The notes under the pieces: model-generated
Told to the model about the DNA's origin: nothing
The model's input: only the letters and a program-made list of their open reading frames with translations
Database searches by the model: none
Program-made: the position numbers and the translations under genes
Shown here: positions 1 to 6,671 of the stretch, piece by piece
Position numbering within the stretch: position 1 is the stretch's first letter
How the letters are laid out: every line of letters begins with the position of its first letter
Source: CAZNQW01 sp964575225
Lineage (GTDB): Bacteria > Chloroflexota > Anaerolineae > JAAYZQ01
DNA: 23,757 nt
Reading direction: 5' to 3'
Assembly (NCBI GenBank): GCA_964575225.1
Contig: CAZNQW010000034.1
Span: forward strand, 1 to 23,757

Positions 1-945
1 GGAGGTGTGCAGTGCGACCCTGCCACCATGTCGCAGCAGGAGCTGAGCCGACTCACCCGTCGCTTTACCACGGCCATTATGCCCATCCTGGGCCCCAAGC
101 GGGACATCCCCGCCCCAGATGTGAACACCAATGCTCAGATCATGGCTTGGATGGCTGATACGGTGACCATGTTGGAGGACAAGGCCTCCATGGAGATCGT
201 CACGGGCAAGCCCATCTCGTTAGGCGGATCGCTGGGCCGCAAAGAGGCGACGGGTCGAGGTGTAGCCATCATCACCCGTGAGTTGATCAAGCGCAGGCAG
301 GGCGATCTCGCCACAACCACGGTGGCTGTGCAGGGCTATGGCAATGTCGGCTCGTCAGCGGCGACCATCCTGCAGGAGATGGGCTGCAAGATCGTGGCAG
401 TCAGCGACATCAGCGGTGGGTTGTATTGCGCCCACGGCCTGGATACGGCCAGCCTCACTGAATATCAGGCCAACCACCCCAAGCACTTGCTCGAAGGCTA
501 CGAAGCGCCTGGTGTGGAGCGGATCACCAACGAGGAGTTGCTAAGCACCGATGTTGATGTTCTGATCCCGGCCGCGCTGGAACACTCGATTCGCGCCGAT
601 AACGCAGATTCGATCCGGGCCAAGATGATTGTGGAAGGCGCCAACGGCCCGACTACTTCGGAGGCAGACGCGATACTGAACGCTCGGGGCGTTGCCATCG
701 TGCCCGATATCCTGGCCAATGCCGGCGGCGTGGTCGTCAGCTACTTTGAGTGGGTCCAAGATCTGCAATACTTTTTCTGGGAAGAAGAAGAGGTCAACGA
801 CAGGCTGGAGCGGATCATGGTCCGCAGCTTCAAAGAGGTGTGGGATGTGGCCCAGGCGCAACAGGTACCGATGCGACTCGGTGCCAGCATCCTGGCCATC
901 AGTCGAGTCGCGGAAGCGGTGCAGTTGCGAGGGCTCTTCCCCTAG
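1..945 (+). CDS. gdhA: Glutamate dehydrogenase (NAD(P)-dependent), C-terminal part
   Basis: Catalyses reversible oxidative deamination of glutamate to 2-oxoglutarate and ammonia in the cytoplasm. The reading frame is open from base 1 (it begins Gly-Gly-Val-Gln-Cys-Asp-Pro, the end of the family's AKGGV...P segment). About 100 N-terminal residues, including the catalytic lysine region, therefore lie outside the window, and the GTG at base 7 is not a real start. Visible features are the Rossmann fingerprint GYGNVGSSAA near residue 109, the conserved block PAALEHSI...IVEGANGPTT near 196-219, and DILANAGGVVVSYFEWVQD near 235-253. The EWVQDLQ...EEEEVN segment is typical of glutamate rather than leucine dehydrogenases. 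The ORF ends in TAG and is followed 30 bases later by an intrinsic terminator. Family assignment is firm; coenzyme preference cannot be read safely. Confidence 0.95.
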   Translation, partial: GGVQCDPATMSQQELSRLTRRFTTAIMPILGPKRDIPAPDVNTNAQIMAWMADTVTMLEDKASMEIVTGKPISLGGSLGRKEATGRGVAIITRELIKRRQGDLATTTVAVQGYGNVGSSAATILQEMGCKIVAVSDISGGLYCAHGLDTASLTEYQANHPKHLLEGYEAPGVERITNEELLSTDVDVLIPAALEHSIRADNADSIRAKMIVEGANGPTTSEADAILNARGVAIVPDILANAGGVVVSYFEWVQDLQYFFWEEEEVNDRLERIMVRSFKEVWDVAQAQQVPMRLGASILAISRVAEAVQLRGLFP

Positions 946-975
946 GCAATGGCCGGCCCACAAGAAATTTAAATC

Positions 976-1020
976 GTCGGCCCCTCCCACCGTAAGGATG
1001 GCAGGGGCCGACTGCTTTTT
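976..1020 (+). terminator. Intrinsic terminator of gdhA
   Basis: Perfect 10-bp stem GTCGGCCCCT (976-985) / AGGGGCCGAC (1003-1012), followed by TGC and a T5 run (1016-1020). It lies 30 bases after the glutamate dehydrogenase stop codon on the same strand. Confidence 0.9.
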
Positions 1021-1129
1021 GGACACCCATTGAGAGAGCGGGTCAAAGGCTGAGCGACCCTGACGGAGACTCGTCACAGCCATCGTTCTCCATGGAACTG
1101 GTTGCTCAAGTCGCCCTCTTTGGAAACTC

Positions 1130-1164
1130 AAACGGGCGCGAGATTCGATCTCGCGCCCGTTTTC
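1130..1164. terminator. Bidirectional hairpin terminator between convergent genes
   Basis: Perfect 15-bp inverted repeat: left arm AAACGGGCGCGAGAT (1130-1144), loop TCG, right arm 1148-1162. The plus strand continues with a T-rich tail. On the minus strand the arm ends in TTT followed by GAGTTT. It sits between gdhA (+) and the stop of the minus-strand M23 peptidase, so it most likely terminates the peptidase transcript and backs up the gdhA terminator. Confidence 0.8.
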
Positions 1165-1183
1165 TATCTCGTTATCTCTCCCC

Positions 1184-2437
1184 TTAAGGTAGATACCCCA
1201 TCGGGTTCCGACGCACATCGTTGACGATGATTTCAAAGTGAAGATGGGGTCCCGTCGAGCGTCCGGTACTACCCATGGTGCCGATCTGCTGGTTCTTTTT
1301 GACCGACTGCCCGGCCTTGACCAAAATGGTGTTCAGGTGGGCGTACCGCGTCTTGACGCCGTTGCCATGGTCGATCACCACCTGGTTGCCATACCCCCAG
1401 GTGTCGCGCCCCGACATGACGACATAGCCATCATCCGCCGCCAGGATCGGCGTGCCGGTTCGATTGGCCACATCGATGGCCGGATGGCCGCTCCAGTACA
1501 ACTGGCTAAGCGTACCCCGGGTGGGCCAGGCAAACCGTCCCGAGCCCTTGACTGCCCCTGCCGGAGCGGAACCCACCTGCGTCATCGGATAGTAGTTGGA
1601 ATAGTTGATGCGTGGCATCTCTTTTTTGCCGCCAGGAAGCACCAGCTTTTGCCCAGCCGCGAGGGCGTAGGGCTCTTCAAGATCGTTGCCCTTAAATTCG
1701 GCGATCTTGTCAGCGGTGATCTTGAACTTTTTGGCAATACTTTCGAGCGTATCGCCCTTTTGGACTTGATAGTACACACCATCGACCGGCAGAATGATCA
1801 ACTGCTGGCCAACCCGCAAGAGGTCCGGCTGAGATTCCACTTCAGAGTTCGCCCACAATACGGTTTCAGCCTGTAACCCAAAGCCCTGGGCAATGGCCCA
1901 GACATTGTCGTTGGCCTTGACCGTATAGGTGATGATCTGCATCCGATCCCAGTCGGCCAGGGTCGTATGAGCCACGGGCGCCTGAAATAGAGAGGCCGCA
2001 TTGGTGACAAAGCGGCTTCCCCCACGATTGGTCGGCGCCTCGGCAACCGCGTGGCTGCCCAGATCAGGGGCCGGCGTGGGCGTCGGCAGTTCAAAATCGA
2101 TCTGGGGCAGGGTAACCTGGCTGACGCCCACAACCCCTACCGCCAACAACACAACCACCAAATGGAGGGCATAGCGGCTAAGAAGCGAACCCTCCCCACG
2201 GATACTGCTTATTGAATTTCGAACACGGGTAAAAAGGGAACGAAGCGAAAGCTGTTTGTCCAGATTTCGTACGAGGGGAGAAACCTGATCCCACGCCCCC
2301 ACGATCCGGGTCCTGGGTAGATCCTGAGCCCAACTTTGGACCCGTTCTACGGCGGCTGAAACCACTCGCCGTCCCTTGGTCGAACCTCTCGCTGAACCTT
2401 CTTCCTGCATAGGGAGTTTGGTCTGCGATTCTATCAT
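1184..2437 (-). CDS. LysM-domain M23 family metallopeptidase (membrane-anchored)
   Basis: Predicted cell-envelope hydrolase of the M23 (lysostaphin/DipM-EnvC-like) family, 417 aa. Domains: a basic cytoplasmic N-terminus, one membrane segment at about 88-108, a Pro/Thr linker, LysM repeats at about 170-216 and 222-268, and an M23 domain at about 301-413. Zinc-ligand motifs are present: H318-x3-D322 in GHPAID and H398-L-H400 in GPHLHFE, plus H367 in RYAHL. The protein is therefore probably catalytically competent and not an EnvC-type degenerate activator. LysM domains bind peptidoglycan, which would place the catalytic domain on the wall. Start: ATG at 2437, preceded by GGAG at suitable spacing and by its own promoter at 2489-2517. 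Gene order rho then this gene on one strand may allow some read-through. The exact substrate bond is unknown. Confidence 0.93.
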   Translation of the reverse strand: MIESQTKLPMQEEGSARGSTKGRRVVSAAVERVQSWAQDLPRTRIVGAWDQVSPLVRNLDKQLSLRSLFTRVRNSISSIRGEGSLLSRYALHLVVVLLAVGVVGVSQVTLPQIDFELPTPTPAPDLGSHAVAEAPTNRGGSRFVTNAASLFQAPVAHTTLADWDRMQIITYTVKANDNVWAIAQGFGLQAETVLWANSEVESQPDLLRVGQQLIILPVDGVYYQVQKGDTLESIAKKFKITADKIAEFKGNDLEEPYALAAGQKLVLPGGKKEMPRINYSNYYPMTQVGSAPAGAVKGSGRFAWPTRGTLSQLYWSGHPAIDVANRTGTPILAADDGYVVMSGRDTWGYGNQVVIDHGNGVKTRYAHLNTILVKAGQSVKKNQQIGTMGSTGRSTGPHLHFEIIVNDVRRNPMGYLP

Positions 2438-2488
2438 AACTCACTCCACAATGATTGCGCCGCACGACTGACATCCTGCGGCGCAGTC

Positions 2489-2517
2489 ATTATACCATAG
2501 AACTGGCGGAGGGCAAA
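2489..2517 (-). promoter_or_regulatory. Sigma70-type promoter for the M23 peptidase
   Basis: Minus-strand TATAAT (2489-2494), with TTTGCC 17 bases upstream (2512-2517; TTGCCC at 16 bases is equivalent). Predicted transcription start is near 2482, about 45 bases before the ATG. The -10 is a consensus match and the -35 is weak. Confidence 0.65.
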
Positions 2518-2559
2518 TTTCCACGCGAGTGCGTTTCCCAACGCCAATCCATGGGAGTG

Positions 2560-3810
2560 CTAGACTTCTCGATTCAACGAAGCGAGGAATTCGGCATTGC
2601 TTCGGGTTTTTCGCAATCGATCCAGCACGGGCTCGACGGCATCGGCGCCGCCGCCCAAAGCATCGATCATCCGCCGCAAGGTCCAGACGCGACCCAACAC
2701 ATCTTTCGACAACAACAACTCCTCGCGCCGTGTGCTGGAGCGCTCGATGTCGATAGCCGGGAACATGCGCCGCTCTGCCAACTTGCGGTGGAGATGCATC
2801 TCCATGTTGCCCGTACCTTTGAACTCCTCATAGATCACATCGTCCATGCGGCTTCCCGTGTCTACGAGACAGGTCGCAATGATGGTCAGGCTGCCGCCCT
2901 CTTCGATGTTACGGGCCGCCCCAAAGAACCGCTTGGGCGGGTAGAGCGCCGCCGGATCAATACCGCCCGAGAGGGTGCGGCCGCTGGGTGGGACCACCAG
3001 GTTATATGCCCGTGCCAGGCGCGTGATCGAGTCTGCCAAAATGACCACGTCGCGGCCCACTTCCACCAGGCGCTTGGCCCGCTCGAGGGCCATTTCGGCC
3101 ACACGCACATGGTGCTGAACCGGTTCGTCAAAGGTGGCAGCCGTTACTTCGGCCTCCACCGAGCGGGCCATATCGGTCACTTCCTCCGGGCGCTCGCCAA
3201 TGAGGACCACCATCAAGTGCAGATCGTTGTAATTGGCCGACAGGCCGTTGGCGATCTCTTTGAGGATCGTCGTCTTGCCGGCTTTGGGAGGCGAGACAAT
3301 CAGGCCGCGCTGCCCCCGACCAATGGGAGCGAGCATATCCAACAGGCGATTGGATAGAGGAAACTGGCCATATTCCAGGCGGAGCTGCTCACGGGGGAAA
3401 ATGGGGGTGAGTCGGTCAAACCAGGGCCGTCGTTTGGCCTGTTCGGGATCCTGATTGTTCACCGCCTCTACTCGGAGCAACCCAAAATATTTCTCGTTCT
3501 CTTTGGGCGGGCGAACCTGACCGATGACCGTGTCTCCGGCTCGCAGGCCAAAACGTCGGATCTGCGATTGGGAAACATAGATATCGTCAGGGCTGGGCAA
3601 CAGATCGCCGTGGCGAAGGAACCCGATTCCGTCGGCGACGACGTCCAAAATGCCGCCCCCGAACAAGAGCCCCTGGCTCTCGGCCTGCGCCTGCAAAAGC
3701 CTCATAGCCAGGTCATGCTTCTTTAACCGACTATAGCCCGTGATGTCAAGCTCGCGAGCTAGATCCTGCAGCTCACTAAGCGTCTTGGTTTCGAGCTCAA
3801 CTATATTCAC
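2560..3810 (-). CDS. rho: Transcription termination factor Rho
   Basis: Hexameric RNA-dependent ATPase/helicase that ends transcription at C-rich rut sites. 416 aa, the normal length without large insertions. An N-terminal Rho_N helical domain (about 4-40) is followed by the cold-shock-like RNA-binding domain (about 50-117) and the RecA-type ATPase core. Motifs: Walker A SPPKAGKTT (173-181), IGERPEEVTDM, Walker B DVVILADSITRLARAYN, and the Q-loop region VDTGSRMDDVIYEEF followed by KGTGNMEMHL. Start: GTG at 3810 with GGAGAG six bases upstream, giving MNIVELETKTL. The more distant leader contains a strong promoter, a C-rich stretch and a short upstream ORF overlapping this start, described separately. 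Rho is commonly autoregulated through its leader in enterobacteria; here that is inference. Confidence 0.98.
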   Translation of the reverse strand: MNIVELETKTLSELQDLARELDITGYSRLKKHDLAMRLLQAQAESQGLLFGGGILDVVADGIGFLRHGDLLPSPDDIYVSQSQIRRFGLRAGDTVIGQVRPPKENEKYFGLLRVEAVNNQDPEQAKRRPWFDRLTPIFPREQLRLEYGQFPLSNRLLDMLAPIGRGQRGLIVSPPKAGKTTILKEIANGLSANYNDLHLMVVLIGERPEEVTDMARSVEAEVTAATFDEPVQHHVRVAEMALERAKRLVEVGRDVVILADSITRLARAYNLVVPPSGRTLSGGIDPAALYPPKRFFGAARNIEEGGSLTIIATCLVDTGSRMDDVIYEEFKGTGNMEMHLHRKLAERRMFPAIDIERSSTRREELLLSKDVLGRVWTLRRMIDALGGGADAVEPVLDRLRKTRSNAEFLASLNREV

Positions 3811-3880
3811 TTTTTCTCTCCAGGAATTTTCTCTCTAGACTGCAATGTACGTGACACATGTCCGTTGCCCAAGCGCACAC
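3797..3880 (-). CDS. Candidate 27-codon upstream ORF overlapping the rho start (leader peptide)
   Basis: On the minus strand an AAGGAG (3888-3893) stands 7 bases before GTG (3880). The frame runs 27 codons (beginning MCAWATDMCH, ending KSEYS) to a TGA at 3797-3799, inside rho codons 4-5 and in a different frame from rho. This SD is at least as good as rho's own GGAGAG. The GTG sits in the loop of a perfect 7-bp hairpin, GTTGCCC (3882-3888) / GGGCAAC (3864-3870). Such an arrangement would suit translational coupling or regulated initiation. It could equally be chance, since short ORFs are common. No peptide family is recognised. Confidence 0.35.
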   Translation of the reverse strand: MCAWATDMCHVHCSLERKFLERKSEYS

Positions 3881-4126
3881 AGGGCAACTCCTTAGGATAC
3901 GGCAACCATCTTTGGGAAGTCCAGACTGTGAAACATCATGGATTTGTTCGCGCACTCGCGCGAACGCGCGTTGCCAGAATGGGCATCAAACCTTGGGAGA
4001 CAGTCGATCCTGCAGAGCAGACTCGCACATTTCCTTTGCCAACATCTCGTGCCAGGCAGGATTAGGGCTGACCGAGAGCTTTGAGAGCATCGCATTGGGT
4101 GAGGATTGTTTCCCACTAACAGCGCC

Positions 4127-4155
4127 ATTATAACACAGATCGTGTGCATCGTCAA
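4127..4155 (-). promoter_or_regulatory. Strong sigma70-type promoter for rho
   Basis: Minus-strand TTGACG (4150-4155), a 17-base spacer, then consensus TATAAT (4127-4132). Predicted start near 4120 gives an untranslated leader of about 310 nt before the rho GTG at 3810. A weaker overlapping TATACT element lies just upstream. Confidence 0.8.
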
Positions 4156-4188
4156 ATAGTATAACATCTGACAACATGTTTTGTAATC

Positions 4189-4246
4189 GCCGGTTTTTTC
4201 ACCGGCCCAGGCCACAACCGATTCCCCACCGTGGTTTTTCCACCGG
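4189..4246. repeat. Two 14-bp direct repeats, each near-palindromic (possible operators)
   Basis: GGTTTTTTCACCGG (4192-4205) and GGTTTTTCCACCGG (4233-4246) differ at one base and start 41 bases apart, close to four helical turns. The first is the core of a perfect hairpin, GCCGGT/ACCGGC (4189-4206). The second contains GTGG/CCAC around T5. They lie between the rho -35 box and the -10 box of the divergent lipoprotein gene. The sequence shows the repeat; a regulatory role is inferred. Confidence 0.5.
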
Positions 4247-4278
4247 AAAAGCGTCAGGCAGGCCCCTTCATCTCCGGG

Positions 4279-4284
4279 TATAAT
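4279..4284 (+). promoter_or_regulatory. Putative -10 box for the lipoprotein gene
   Basis: Consensus TATAAT 33 bases before the ATG at 4318. No good -35 hexamer is visible at 16-18 bases upstream, so it may be weak or activator-dependent. Confidence 0.45.
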
Positions 4285-4317
4285 TGGATCGTCCTAAGGA
4301 AAAGGAGCCGAAAACCA

Positions 4318-4851
4318 ATGCGAACCCTTGCCCTCCAGGCCGGACTCACCTTGACCACCCTGACCCTGCTTGCCTGCCTGGGTCCCCAGCTCAGTTGTGG
4401 TCCTCTCAATCGGATCATCGAGCAGGCCACCGGACAGACTCCTCGGCAACAGGTGGCCGACCTGATCCACACCATCGCTCGAGGCGACCGAGATGCGGCG
4501 CTGGCCTCCTGGTCCGTGCGCGATTCGGCGTCCGATGAGTTGCTCCAGCGCCGCAAGGAGGTCTTGGAGGAACTCTTTGGGTATGGACCCGACATCCAGC
4601 ACCGCATCCTGAACACCGAATGGTGGACCACCTGTTGCGATGCCAGTGTGACCCAGAATCCCCGCAATGCCGGAGGCGCCGTGGTGCAAGTGTCGATCGG
4701 CAGCCCTACGAGGAACGAAAAGGTTTATGCCTTTTACTTGCTGGTGCCTGGCGGTTATTGGGGCGACGCAGCAAGCAACCCAGTTCGCACCTGGAAGATC
4801 GTAGACATTGCCCCAGAGGATGAACCCCCTCTGGTTTTCCCACTGAGGTAG
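4318..4851 (+). CDS. Small putative lipoprotein of unknown function
   Basis: 177 aa, not a family I recognise. The N-terminus MRTLALQAGL... is hydrophobic and ends in a lipobox-like LLAC with Cys20, suggesting export and lipidation on the outer face of the membrane. A second Cys at 27 is an alternative. The mature part is a compact alpha/beta-looking domain: a helical stretch with QQVADLIHTIARGDRDAAL (44-62) and EELF, then strands with WWTTCC (102-107) and a C-terminal TWKIVDIAPED. This resembles in general shape the small NTF2/DUF4878-like exported domains, but that is only an impression. Start: ATG at 4318, chosen over an in-frame upstream start at 4231 because of AAGGAG at about 10 bases and a signal sequence that begins here. 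The -10 at 4279 would also exclude 4231. Confidence 0.75.
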   Translation: MRTLALQAGLTLTTLTLLACLGPQLSCGPLNRIIEQATGQTPRQQVADLIHTIARGDRDAALASWSVRDSASDELLQRRKEVLEELFGYGPDIQHRILNTEWWTTCCDASVTQNPRNAGGAVVQVSIGSPTRNEKVYAFYLLVPGGYWGDAASNPVRTWKIVDIAPEDEPPLVFPLR

Positions 4852-4858
4852 CTGCCTT

Positions 4859-5074
4859 ATGGACCTGTCCACCCTATTCGCGAACAAGAACTCGATGCTC
4901 GATGCCGAGGAAATGACCGTTCAAAGCGATTCTGCCCTGGTAATCCGATTCCCGGTGCCGAAAACGGCCGCCCTTCAGCCCAATGATGTTTGGCCGCGCT
5001 GGCAACGCCTCTTTCCCCCAAAATGGAAACGCCGGGTCATTATCCAGGGCAGGCACTTCTGGCTGCCGGGCTAG
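4859..5074 (+). CDS. Small hypothetical protein (71 aa)
   Basis: Begins 8 bases after the stop of the putative lipoprotein and ends 10 bases before the convergent exported repeat protein, so it fills the gap exactly and overlaps nothing on either strand. The product is soluble-looking and basic toward the C-terminus, with aromatic-rich WPRWQRLFPPKWKRR (45-59) and HFWLPG at the end. Third codon positions are mostly G or C, like the neighbouring genes. The SD is poor (AGGT about 10 bases upstream). Termination-reinitiation from the preceding gene would explain this. No homologue recognised; it could also be a chance ORF. Confidence 0.5.
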   Translation: MDLSTLFANKNSMLDAEEMTVQSDSALVIRFPVPKTAALQPNDVWPRWQRLFPPKWKRRVIIQGRHFWLPG

Positions 5075-5084
5075 CCAAGCCCGA

Positions 5085-6647
5085 TCAGGGCGCCATAAAC
5101 TCGACAATGGCCGTCCCCAGACCATCCACGGTCACCTCGACCTCTGTATCGGATCCTTCCGGGCGGACATAGTAGGTGGACGGCCACAGCCCGCCGAATT
5201 CGCAGGCGCCAGGCCCATATTCGGGCTTGGTGCCGGTCAGGCAGGTGGCACTCCAGCCGCCTCCACCCGAGATAGTCACCGGCATGCTCCCTCGATTCAA
5301 CACGCGCACGATGACAACCGACCAGACGCCGGCGCCCTCCTGAGTTCCGCTGGTGTTGCTCCCCACCCACCCCTTCCAGGTAGCAGCGGAAGGCGTCACC
5401 GTGGGCTGGGCCGAGGCCACAGGAGTGGCGGCGACTACCCGCGTGGGCTCAACCGACAAGGTCGGGCGAGGAGTGAGTTGAGGGACCGGGGCGACGGACA
5501 CTTCCGTAAACACAACCTTGGCCCACCCCCAACCGTCCACGGTCACCTGCACACCGGTGTCCAAACCCTTGGGGGCTATGGTATAAGTTCCGGCTCGCAG
5601 TCCGCCAAACTCGCAAGCGTCGGGGCCATATTCGGGTTTGTACCCGGTTTGGGCCACGCTGCTCCAGCCGTCGGTGTAGATATCCACCTCGTTCCAAGGC
5701 TTGCCCGAGACAATGACCGTGATGGCCGAATTCACGTACTGAGTCGCCTCAGTGCCGCTGGTGTTGGCCACCACCGAGCCGACCCAACGAGTCTTGGGCT
5801 GGGGCCCGGCATAGTAGAACTCGACCAGGACGAAATCCTTCAGGCCCACCGACACGTCCAGGGACGCATCCAACCCCTTGGGGGCCACGCGATAGGTCCC
5901 GGCGTTGAGCGCCCCGAATTCGCAGGCGTCGGGGCCGTGCTCCGGCTTGGTGCCGGTGGTGCAGGTGGCGCTCCAATTCTCAGTCTGGAGCTGAACCTGG
6001 TGCCCGGCCGGCTGCCCGATGACGCGCACTGCGATGGTCGCAAAATAGCGACCCTCCAGATCCTGGCGATGCTCGACCACCCGACCGCGCCACAGAGGAG
6101 CCGAATGGGGTGGCTGGGCTGGCTGTGCGGGAGCGACGGGCAACGGCGTGGGCGTCATTGCTGGTCGAAGGGTCGCCTTTGGTTGGGGGAGTGGAGCAAC
6201 CGTCGTCGGACGGGGAGTGGAGGTGGGGGTCACAGCGCAGGGCAAGGGAGTGAAATCGATGCGCGTATAGTTCTTGCCATCCAGGAACACCTCGAACACG
6301 AGGCCGAGACCCTGGGGTTCCACAAAATAGATCCCCTTGCTCAACGGCGCAAATTCGGCGACAGCGGGTCCATACTCGGGCTTGGTGCCCGTAATTCCTA
6401 CCGCCTCGAATCCACCCAGCGAGCGAACGGTGATCGGGAGGCCCGGCTTCCCTTGCACCGACACGCGCAGCACACTGCCCGCCAGATCGAGATCGGCCCA
6501 TTGCTCGGTGATCTCGGCTTTCCAACAGACCGCCGCCTGAACGGGATAGTGGGGCGCCGCCAGGTGCGCGGCCATCAACCCACCGAGCACCAACCATACA
6601 GCCAGCATCCCCACAAAGCTTTTACGCCATCGCCCTCTATCGAACAT
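5085..6647 (-). CDS. Exported protein with four tandem ~95-residue repeat domains
   Basis: 520 aa, function unknown. A signal peptide/anchor spans about 10-30 (hydrophobic FVGMLAVWLVLGGLMAA), ending near VQA-A 37-39. Four copies of one domain follow at about 41-133, 185-278, 287-381 and 424-518. Copies 1/2 and 3/4 are joined by Thr/Pro-rich linkers (about 138-183, 386-420). Each copy has a strand-rich pattern with a hallmark near TGTKPEYGPDACEFGGL and then (A/S)TYxVxPxGxD and VxVDGxG. Copies 2 and 4 carry a possible disulfide pair (C229/C242, C469/C482). Copy 3 keeps only the second Cys and copy 1 neither. It looks like a beta-sandwich adhesin- or binding-type surface protein. Start: ATG 6647 with a perfect GGAGGTGA six bases away. 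It is the last gene of an operon, 24 bases after a radical SAM gene. Confidence 0.85.
   Translation of the reverse strand: MFDRGRWRKSFVGMLAVWLVLGGLMAAHLAAPHYPVQAAVCWKAEITEQWADLDLAGSVLRVSVQGKPGLPITVRSLGGFEAVGITGTKPEYGPAVAEFAPLSKGIYFVEPQGLGLVFEVFLDGKNYTRIDFTPLPCAVTPTSTPRPTTVAPLPQPKATLRPAMTPTPLPVAPAQPAQPPHSAPLWRGRVVEHRQDLEGRYFATIAVRVIGQPAGHQVQLQTENWSATCTTGTKPEHGPDACEFGALNAGTYRVAPKGLDASLDVSVGLKDFVLVEFYYAGPQPKTRWVGSVVANTSGTEATQYVNSAITVIVSGKPWNEVDIYTDGWSSVAQTGYKPEYGPDACEFGGLRAGTYTIAPKGLDTGVQVTVDGWGWAKVVFTEVSVAPVPQLTPRPTLSVEPTRVVAATPVASAQPTVTPSAATWKGWVGSNTSGTQEGAGVWSVVIVRVLNRGSMPVTISGGGGWSATCLTGTKPEYGPGACEFGGLWPSTYYVRPEGSDTEVEVTVDGLGTAIVEFMAP
5094..6527 (-). repeat. Four protein-coding tandem repeats
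   Basis: Domain copies at 6249-6527, 5814-6095, 5505-5789 and 5094-5378. The hallmark motif is encoded at 6348-6392, 5913-5957, 5604-5648 and 5193-5237. Copies 2-4 are clearly closer to each other than to copy 1, suggesting later duplications of the C-terminal units. Confidence 0.85.
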
Positions 6648-6671
6648 CTCGCGTCACCTCCTGCCTGTCTC

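Larger units (their letters stand above)
3811..4317. other. rho / lipoprotein divergent intergenic region (507 bp)
   Basis: No long gene is supported here. Seen in order: the short upstream ORF of rho (3797-3880), a perfect 8-bp hairpin GTTCGCGC (3946-3953) / GCGCGAAC (3958-3965), a 54-base stretch (4055-4108) with 22 C and 8 G on the rho-sense strand, a strong minus-strand promoter (4127-4155), two near-identical palindromic sites (4189-4206 and 4231-4246), and a plus-strand -10 box (4279-4284). The long leader of about 310 nt ahead of rho follows from the promoter position. Confidence 0.7.

Noticed and set aside
541..1236. 231-codon minus-strand frame across the gdhA end
   Set aside because: Covers conserved gdhA codons, both terminators and the end of the M23 gene; not a gene.
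3986..4090. 34-codon minus-strand frame inside the rho leader
   Set aside because: Could be a leader peptide, but there is no usable SD and no coupling to rho; the better candidate is the frame at 3797-3880.
3858..4133. 91-codon plus-strand frame opposite the rho leader
   Set aside because: No SD, no promoter, no motifs; overlaps the rho promoter.
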